Assembly: GCA_004009845.1 (NCBI GenBank)
Contig: RMBW01000118.1
Location: forward strand, 27,699 to 91,698
DNA from: Davidsoniella eucalypti
Taxonomy: Eukaryota > Ascomycota > Sordariomycetes > Microascales > Ceratocystidaceae
Reading direction: 5' to 3'
Length of the DNA: 64,000 nucleotides
Shown: positions 57,361 through 64,000 of the stretch, in pieces
Layout of the letters: every line of letters begins with the position of its first letter
Position numbering within the stretch: the first letter of the stretch is position 1
Translations under genes and position numbers: made by a program
Notes under the pieces: model-generated
Seen by the model: the letters and a program-made list of their open reading frames with translations, nothing else
What the model was told of the DNA's origin: nothing
The model's database searches: none

Positions 57361-58686
57361 AATCAAGTCCTCTATCAGATCAACTTTGTTAGCCAGCAGT
57401 TGCTTTTGCATTTCAATGCTGTTTTGTTTTCTTATTTCTCCTTTTTTGCACACTATAAATACCATCGCCGCTCTTCTATCATCCAAGAAGTCAAGGGAGT
57501 TTGTCTTTTTTTTTTTTTTTTTTGTTGTTTCAAAACTTAGGTCGCTTTTCATATTGCTTTGTTTTGTTGGCCATCTGTGTACTCTATATGTTTTTATCTG
57601 TTTCTATTGGAATTTTCTGTATATATGTTTGAGTAGCGAATTTCATCTTTCTTTATACAAGGACACGAGGGAAAAAGTCCAAGTTATCAAATTAAGTTTC
57701 ATATATCTTGAGTGCAGAGTGATGAAATTCGAATCAATAAACAGAAGAATGAATGACTAGTAACAATGTTGAATCTGGGAGGAAGTTACCATGCTCGATA
57801 GTGTTACCTTTGTGCAATGGTGGGATAGATGACGTAGATGCTGTCGGATTCGTTGATTACGCCATGCTATTGAGTCTTGAGATCTTTACGATGGGACTGT
57901 GGATGGAGTCAATGTCGACGGTAGCGTTCGAAGCCATGGTAGTAGAATTTCCTGCAATCGTGAATCGTGGGCAATTGGCATGGTCCGATTGTGGCTCGGG
58001 GATGGCCTTTGACTTCTACAGGCTATCAAGACTGTCTACTATAGCCGGAGAAGGTAGTACGAAAATCAACAATAGGTAGTTTCTCTTAATTGTCTCTAAT
58101 ACTTTGTGTACCAGCCTGCTACAATAGCTTCATCTCTATTGCATATGGATTGTCCTTTAAAATTAGCATAGGTAGTACTCAATCGCATTCAAGCTATAAA
58201 TGACGAAGAAGGCTGGTATACAAGAAGGAGATTGATAAAAGTTCCCTAACTACTGTTAAATGTATCCCGCTGTAGCAATAGCAAAATATGGAACCTGTCT
58301 TGAACATACATCTGTAGAAAAGAAAAACGTAAACAACCGTCAGATCTCATTGTCATAGAGAGAGCGGGGCAATTAGTGCCCCGCATTTATCATTTTGTAC
58401 TTTTTAGCGTCTACCTACTAGTATCTGGTAGTGACACAACGGCATATTCCGGACGGATTCGGTCGGTTGATGTCACCTCCCAACCAACCCGCCCCACGTG
58501 TATTCAGAGTTATGGCCTCTATACAAATGAGGGCTGATAGTGAAATAAACGTTCATTACATATCTCAACAATACCAATAGACAAAAAACAACGTGAAGCC
58601 TTGATCGATTTTATTATCGAGTCTGGTTAAATTCTTTTTTTTCTTTTTCTAATCTTTGTGGTTTTTATCTGGTCTTTTAGTATCTT
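57361..58686. other. Intergenic region between sre1 and VPS25
   Basis: No supported gene. It has an 18-T run at 57506-57523 in the likely sre1 3' UTR and AATAAA at about 57736. CACGTG occurs at 58495-58500, about 190 bases before the VPS25 ATG. A 108-codon plus-strand frame at 57753-58079 has no motif. Confidence 0.45.
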
Positions 58687-59460
58687 ATGATCATGACGGA
58701 CTTTCAGTTTCCGCGAGAACACAGTTTCCCGCCCTTCTTCACACGGCAAACAAACCTGACGACACATCATGCGCAATTAACGAAATGGTCTGCGCTAGTG
58801 CTAAGTTATTGCCAGCATCACCGAATATTCAAGCTATCACTATCACCATCAGCATTTGCCTCGTCAGTTGAAGCCATCAACAACCGCAGGAGTAGTAATA
58901 GTAATAATAATGACACCCATCTTCTGGCATCTCCAGGAGAGAATCTCTTCGCCAACCGCAAGATAAATAGACGTCTATCCCTCGCAGATGTACGCGAGGT
59001 TATAGACTTCATGCGCCGAGATGGACGCGCAGAATATATCTCCGCACCGTCATCTTCGGCCTTGTCGGGACTGGCGATTCCCGGTGCGGGAGGAGGTGGT
59101 GGTGGTAGTAATAGCAGCGGGAGTGGAAATGGTGGAGGCCGAGACGCTAATGTGGCTTGGATCTATTGGCGTACGCCAGATGAGTGGGCTGCGCTGGTAG
59201 AGAAATGGATCGAGGATACGGGTCAGAAAAATATGGTCTTGACGCTGTATGAGTTGGTGGAAGGCGAGAAGACTATCGGTACAGGTAATCAATCAAACGA
59301 AAGAAGAAAGGCCCAGAAAGAACTATCTAGCTAACCTTTGTACACCATAGAATTCCACGGCATGGACAACGATTTACTTATTAAATCACTAAATGTGCTC
59401 GTCAAGCGAGGCAAGGCACAAATCTTTGGCCAAGATTCATCTGGAGTGAAGTTCTTCTAG
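58687..59460 (+). CDS. VPS25: ESCRT-II subunit Vps25
   Basis: Vps25 is the two-winged-helix ESCRT-II subunit that links to ESCRT-III (Vps20) during multivesicular-body sorting at endosomes. Exons are 58687-59284 and 59351-59460, giving 235 aa; a second ATG at 58693 is an equally good start. The N-terminus carries the PPXY-like packing region FQFPREHSFPPFFTRQTN and TKWSALVLSYCQHHRIFKL, typical of Vps25. The second winged helix includes IYWRTPDEWAALVEKWIEDT, and after the intron MDNDLLIKSLNVLVKRGKAQ then IFGQDSSGVKFF. The chain is longer than the usual 170-200 aa. The extra length comes from an Asn/Ser insert near residue 65 and a Gly/Ser linker (GGGGGGSNSSGSGNGGG) between the domains. It is convergent with the Rtt107 gene, with 206 bases between stops. 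Confidence 0.93.
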
Positions 59461-59666
59461 AATCTTTAGGCTCCATCTTCTTTTTGTATCATATTGGGTA
59501 TCGTTGTTAACTCATCAACCTTCCCTCGAAGGAGAAGAGATCTCCATCTACCACTACCGCTACTACTACTACTGTTCTATTTGGAGTATAACTTTGTTCC
59601 ATATGTTCCTGCTGAAGCCCGAGCCTATCTAACTTTTTTTTTCTCTTTGTCTTTATTATATCTTCT

Positions 59667-62571
59667 TTACTCTGTTTTGTCAGCATAGAAGGCCTCGGCA
59701 AGATACTTTTCGTCCCAGAAATACTCCTGCTTTAACGCCATCATTATCATCCACTCTTGAGCTACTATACGCGGCTCCATGTTTCCATTGACGGCCATCT
59801 CATAAAATCGCCCATATAACCGCTGTTCCTTAGCTGTGTGTGTCGATAGCAGATATACCGGCTCCCGTTCCTGGCCATCGGCATATTGTGTCTCGCCCTT
59901 GGACGGCTTAATCGCATTGCGACCGGTCCATTCACGCCAGATAGCTCCGTTGGCCTCGGCAATCGCCCGATACGTATCTTTGCCATTGTTTATAAACTCG
60001 GTACAGAAAATCGGTACACCAGCCAAGAGCTTTCCCTTGTTGGCCCGTGCACGTGTTACGGCTTCTTGGAGATTGATATCATGCAAGCTTTCATACTCGG
60101 TATCTTGAAGAAGGAAATCGGCTGGGTCGAGCATCTTGTCTTCCTCGAGGACTTTGTCGATAAAGTTCGTGTTGATCACGGTTGGCCCACGGGCAAGCGT
60201 CTTAAGGAACTTGAGGGTACGGAGGATCTTGGGCGCAGCTAGATATTGACATGTAATACCATCGTCAACTAGACGAATACCAAGTTCTCGTAAACGGGCC
60301 TAGTTGGTTTATCGTCAGTCAGCATGACAAGTGAAAAGAAATATTTTAATTAAAACACCAGAATATGTATGTTCTTGTCTTACCTTATCTCGATCTTCCA
60401 TCCTTGGGTTGCCTGACCAACGCTTGTAGCCGGTAACGACAATACGATACTGGATGTTTGGCAACGATTTGCGCTTCTTGTTTTGGTGTGAATCATGGTC
60501 TTCGTCTTCAACTTCATTGCTTTCGTCGCGGTCGGATCTGTCCTTCCTTGTTGAATCCCGCATTGCTTTCTCCAGTTCGTCTGCTGCTCGTCTTCCGCCC
60601 CAGACACCGTTACCGGAACGTCTATTTTCCTTTTCGTAAAGTTTGATGTCCTCAACGAGATTCTGAATGTTCTGTGCTGCCTTTGACTTGGCACTACGGC
60701 TCCCCGTCACGGGCGTATTTATTTCGAATTCTGGGACTAGGAAGGAAGCACTGTTCCCTAGAGAAGACGAACTCGAGTTTTCACTGTTTGTGCTAGTCTT
60801 GGTTGGCCGTGAACGCGATTGTCGAATAGGTGTTGTCAACTCTGATTCAGGCACTGTACTTATCCGCTGGCGCTTGATGGAAGCCGGCACGGCTGAAGGC
60901 TTTTTTATGGCCGTAGCAGTTGCCGCGGAAGTTTCTTCATCGAAACTCGGAACTCCCTTGGCAGGGCCTTTCTTGTGGACGTTTTCGCTGGCGGTGTCAC
61001 GGATGCGGCGCTTGAGTTGGGCAACCTTGGGCAGGTTCTCTCCTCCCGGATAGAACATGGTGCGTAAAACGGATTCGTCGAAGAAAGTTTGGCCAATAAC
61101 TTCGCCTAGATTCGTCCGCGGTGGGAAGTGGCTGAAGCGAGGGTTGGAGCACGGCTGGGCGCTGCACTTGGCATAGCTCTCTTCCACCCACAGATGGTTG
61201 ACGATTTCGATGCCCCAGTCAGCAGCAGCTTCGCACTTCTCACCGCTCTTGCGTGCCGTGATGAGGTGGGTGTTGTCGTTCTTCATGGTCTTAGTGAACG
61301 ATGCGCCGGCTGCGGTTATGAGGTTCTCCAGATAGGTACGGGCTTCGCCTCCGTAGTTTGAGACGGTGATCTTAAGGCCTTCGAAACCCTTTAGAGGCAC
61401 TTTCGGTACTGGATAGTGAAGCAGCCGGCGGAGTGGCGAAGTCCAGCTGTCGTTGATGATCATATGGTAGAGCCAGGATATATTTCCAACGTCTTTGCAT
61501 AGATGCGAAGCGCGGATATAGTCGGGACCGTCGCGGAACCGACACACAAAGATGTCGCAATCGTCGGGTGAGTCTACAACGCTACCACCAGACTGTTTCA
61601 CTAGATCGATAATGGTTTGCCTCAGGCCGTCTGCTAATATCAAGTCGTTTGATAACATGACGGCCTTGTTTTGGAATACATGCAATGGCGCTCTAGATCC
61701 GTCAATGTCTGGGGGCGGAAGATAGGTAGGATTAGGATCAATGGCACCGGTTAAAGATTTACTTGGAGGAATTTCAATACCGTCACGCGGGTCTTTTGTA
61801 AAGACCTCCATTTTGGGGAGGGTATATGGGCCCTCGTTGATACGTTTGCCGAGCTTGAAGCAGTCGTTGAACCTAGAAGAGGCTGAGTGTCAGAACTTGC
61901 ATAATAGCAGGTGAATGCCTCGGAGCAGGGCCTGCTTGTGAATGATATACTCACCAATGCGGGATCACGAAGACTCCACGGAATCCCTTTGCCTGTGCCT
62001 GAGCCTTAAGATCTTCAGTGAGCTCCAGAGCGCAGACATGCGTCGTCAAGCGGGTAATAGTGCGGTTCTCGGATCCTCCAAGCGCCATGGTAGCGCCGAC
62101 GATGCTATCGGTATCCTTCTCTGAAAGGCCGACACAGGTCACAACGACGTTTGAGAATATTAAACGCGGGTCAGGCGAATAAGGCCGTACTTGGGGGAGC
62201 TTTCCTCTGGATAGCGCCACCATGATCCATTGGTGGTTGACCACAGGCACCATGAAGGCCTGGGAATCGACATATTGCGGGAAATCAATGGTGTTGGATA
62301 TGATATGCGTAGCTTCGAATGTCCGGAGGTCTTTGTCGTTCATCGGCGCGCATATTGTGCCACCGTTCTTCCTGATGGCTTCGGATAACTACAGATAAAT
62401 TCCAGCACTAGTCAGTCATACAGCGGTCTATCGAGACGTTGATAAGATAGCAGCATGTGTCGATGGTGGGATATAACTAACCTCGCCAATGAGCTTGGGG
62501 GTCAGCGTCTGGCTGGGAATGAACGCAAAGGCGCATTCTGCAAAGGCCGCGGGCTTCGCGCCGCCGCCCAT
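59667..62571 (-). CDS. RTT107: Rtt107/Brc1-type multi-BRCT DNA-damage scaffold
   Basis: This scaffold binds phosphorylated H2A at stalled forks and recruits repair factors. Exons are 62571-62482, 62388-61955, 61872-60384 and 60299-59667, giving 881 aa. The start MGGGAKPAAFAECAFAFIP opens the first BRCT. Further BRCT repeats are recognised by their Trp and Gly motifs: VVNHQWIMVAL, GFRGVFVIPHWFNDCFKLGK, GNISWLYHMIINDSWTSP, and FEGLKITVSNYGGEARTYLE with WGIEIVNHLWVEESYAKC. This is the N-terminal tandem array. A basic, Ser/Thr-rich linker (about residues 450-650) follows. The C-terminal pair begins at about NIQYRIVVTGYKRW and includes LRELGIRLVDD and VPIFCTEFINNGKDTYRAIA, the position of the phospho-H2A-binding pair. 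Exon joins preserve phase throughout. Assignment to Rtt107/Brc1 rests on this domain order. Confidence 0.88.
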
Positions 62572-63462
62572 TGTGCACAGAAGGTGGCAGGGTCAGTTAC
62601 TTCGGGGAGTCTAATTAACGCTGGCCGGAGCCACTAGTCGCACACAGTTCGGCGGGTATATATGAACAGATGATGCCGAATGCTGAACAAGGTAAACAAC
62701 GATCACTCTTCCGAGTTGTTAACCCGAAGTCGTCGATCTGTGTCAAATTATAGATTAGGAAGATAGTGTTGATTATGGTAGTAGGCCAAAATGAGCATCT
62801 ATCGGACGGAATATCGAAAATGGGTCTCACAGTCGCAAGAAAATCAAAGATTTGATCAGTATCGTCAACTTTGGCCTAGAACCGCCCCGTTACTAAGAAT
62901 GCGCCAGGCCGAAAAAGTTCGGTGACCAAAAGTATACAAAGACGCGCCGCGCCAGGCGGGTGGTCACGTGCGCGCTGCCAAGGTGGGTATTTGGCCCAAA
63001 CAGGCTAAAGGGGCAATTGCAAGACGGTGCTTGCCTGCAGGCAACAACCTCTTTGGTGGGGCGGGCGGTTGTTTGTCTCGCGAAATGACGATGATAGAGA
63101 TCGCCTTATGGTTAATTTCCCTGCCTTATCAGATGAAGAATAACTCATAATTACTACTCGTCTGTTTTCTTTACTGTATCCATTGCTTACTCATCAGTGT
63201 TATACGTATGACGTGCTTCGTATCGGTCATGATGTTTGTTATTCGAAAGTCAACAGTCCCTCGAAAGAAATTTTATTTTGCATTTTTAGACAATGTAGTT
63301 AGCTAATACGTATCTGTATAACAATCGTATAATGGATCAACATTTATGTACTCATGGTCGGCTACTTCCGCTTCAAACCGAGTTATACTACAAATATACA
63401 TTCCATCTTCGCATGGCTATATACTTTTGTTTTGTTTAAGTAGTCGTGTTTGTCGTAGTTTT
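62572..63462. other. Intergenic region upstream of RTT107
   Basis: No gene is supported. It contains the RTT107 promoter (CACGTG at 62965-62970, GC-rich around 62880-63070). Towards 63200-63460 it is AT-rich and presumably holds the 3' UTR of the muconate-cyclase gene, which is on the same strand. Confidence 0.45.
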
Positions 63463-64000
63463 CTAATCATACCATACAGCGTTCATCCCAAATCCCGGCT
63501 CGGGTATGCGGACTCGGGCAACCCGAGCAAAGAACTCGTCTTGCCAGCGATACATTTCCACCCACCCCTCCTGGTCATCTGTAATGGCTAGCCACTCATC
63601 GCTCCAGTCACATGGCGACACTGCGTTGCTATGACTGCCGCTCGTCGGTGTTGGATTCAGGCAGATCTGGCGCTCGATATTGCCGTGCTCTCCCAGCTTG
63701 AATGCAGCCATATAGCCTGTTAGGTCAAAGCTGTTGGAGCGGCTACTCGCAAACAGATAGTTGCCGCTGAACGATACGGCGCATACATCAGCGCGGTACA
63801 TAGTCCAACGGTCTGGGATACCGGGCGGAATCAAAGGGAAGGATCGGTGTGTGTAGATGGGCATCTTGGTTTCGGGATCAATAAGATATTCGCAGATCCT
63901 GTTGCCCTTCTCCATCAACGCATAAAGATACTTGCCTCCCGGGTGCATCGCAACCCAGCGCGGATGATCGCGCGGATCAGGCGCATCAACTGAGCCGACA
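63463..64000 (-). CDS. Carboxy-cis,cis-muconate cyclase, 3' part
   Basis: 3-carboxy-cis,cis-muconate lactonizing enzyme of the fungal protocatechuate branch of the beta-ketoadipate pathway is a seven-bladed beta-propeller (lactonase family, PF10282). About 178 C-terminal codons are in the window, and the open frame runs off the right edge, so the start is missing. Family phrases are DAPDPRDHPRWVAMHPGGKY then LYALMEKGNRICEYLID, YRADVCAVSFSGNYLFASSR, TPTSGSHSNAVSPCDWSDEW and ITDDQEGWVEMYRW, ending in RIPEPGFGMNAVWYD and TAG. The proximal part looks intact. The loop after PLIPPGIPD is shorter than in orthologues I remember. Function in aromatic catabolism is inferred from the family. Confidence 0.9.
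   Translation of the reverse strand, partial: VGSVDAPDPRDHPRWVAMHPGGKYLYALMEKGNRICEYLIDPETKMPIYTHRSFPLIPPGIPDRWTMYRADVCAVSFSGNYLFASSRSNSFDLTGYMAAFKLGEHGNIERQICLNPTPTSGSHSNAVSPCDWSDEWLAITDDQEGWVEMYRWQDEFFARVARVRIPEPGFGMNAVWYD

Noticed and set aside
2505..62970. CACGTG (E-box) in seven upstream regions: 2506, 32543, 44347, 49595, 51473, 58495, 62965.
   Set aside because: About 30 kb of intergenic DNA is expected to hold roughly seven copies of any six-base word by chance, and more copies occur inside coding DNA. No enrichment can be claimed.
1..64000. tRNA, rRNA, CRISPR or bacterial-type operon features.
   Set aside because: No tRNA T-arm/acceptor pattern, rRNA core sequence or regularly spaced direct repeats were found by reading. 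The window is eukaryotic.

Overview
The window is nuclear DNA from a filamentous ascomycete (Pezizomycotina). The genes carry short GT-AG introns (about 50-150 nt), several with a TACTAAC/CTAAC-type branch point. The proteins match families typical of that group: Sre1 with a SREBP C-terminal region, a DUF2433 protein, a Zds1-type protein, a fungal kinase-like protein and a secreted neutral ceramidase. Nothing seen resolves the class. Spacing is loose, with 3-5 kb gene-poor stretches, and about 0-2.5 kb carries decayed non-LTR retrotransposon pieces.

Layout: 1-2.5 kb, LINE debris in both orientations. 3.0-4.0 kb (+), complex I 30 kDa-type subunit. 4.8-10.9 kb (-), UFD4/TRIP12-type HECT ligase. 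10.9-15.4 kb, sparse, with one orphan exon candidate and a membrane ORF interrupted by an in-frame TAG. 15.5-16.5 kb (+), COQ5. 17.2-19.4 kb (-), DUF2433 phosphoesterase-like protein with an RRM-like segment and an RGG tail. 22.3-25.2 kb (-), Zds1-like. 28.5-32.1 kb (-), large disordered protein with an ASCH/PUA-like domain, divergent from a kinase-like protein at 32.8-34.9 kb (+) whose catalytic residues are lost. 35.3-37.6 kb (-), neutral ceramidase. 40.9-44.1 kb (-), Srs2 helicase. 46.9-48.6 kb (+), conserved fungal single-pass membrane protein. 53.9-57.4 kb (+), Sre1/SREBP. 58.7-59.5 kb (+), Vps25, convergent with Rtt107/Brc1 at 59.7-62.6 kb (-). 63.5 kb to the window end (-), 3' part of a carboxy-cis,cis-muconate cyclase.

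The genes are mostly unrelated housekeeping genes rather than a cluster. Two loose themes are visible. One is genome maintenance: Srs2, Rtt107 and perhaps the ASCH/PUA-like protein, which carries PIP-like and SIM-like motifs. The other is membrane lipid and protein homeostasis: Sre1, ceramidase, Ufd4 and Vps25. No secondary-metabolite cluster, CRISPR array, rRNA or tRNA gene was recognised. The least conventional loci are the amber-interrupted membrane ORF, the pseudokinase and the DUF2433 protein with a degenerate active site.

Exon boundaries were set by hand from splice signals and reading-frame continuity. For each multi-exon gene whose start is resolved and lies inside the window, the exon lengths sum to a multiple of three.
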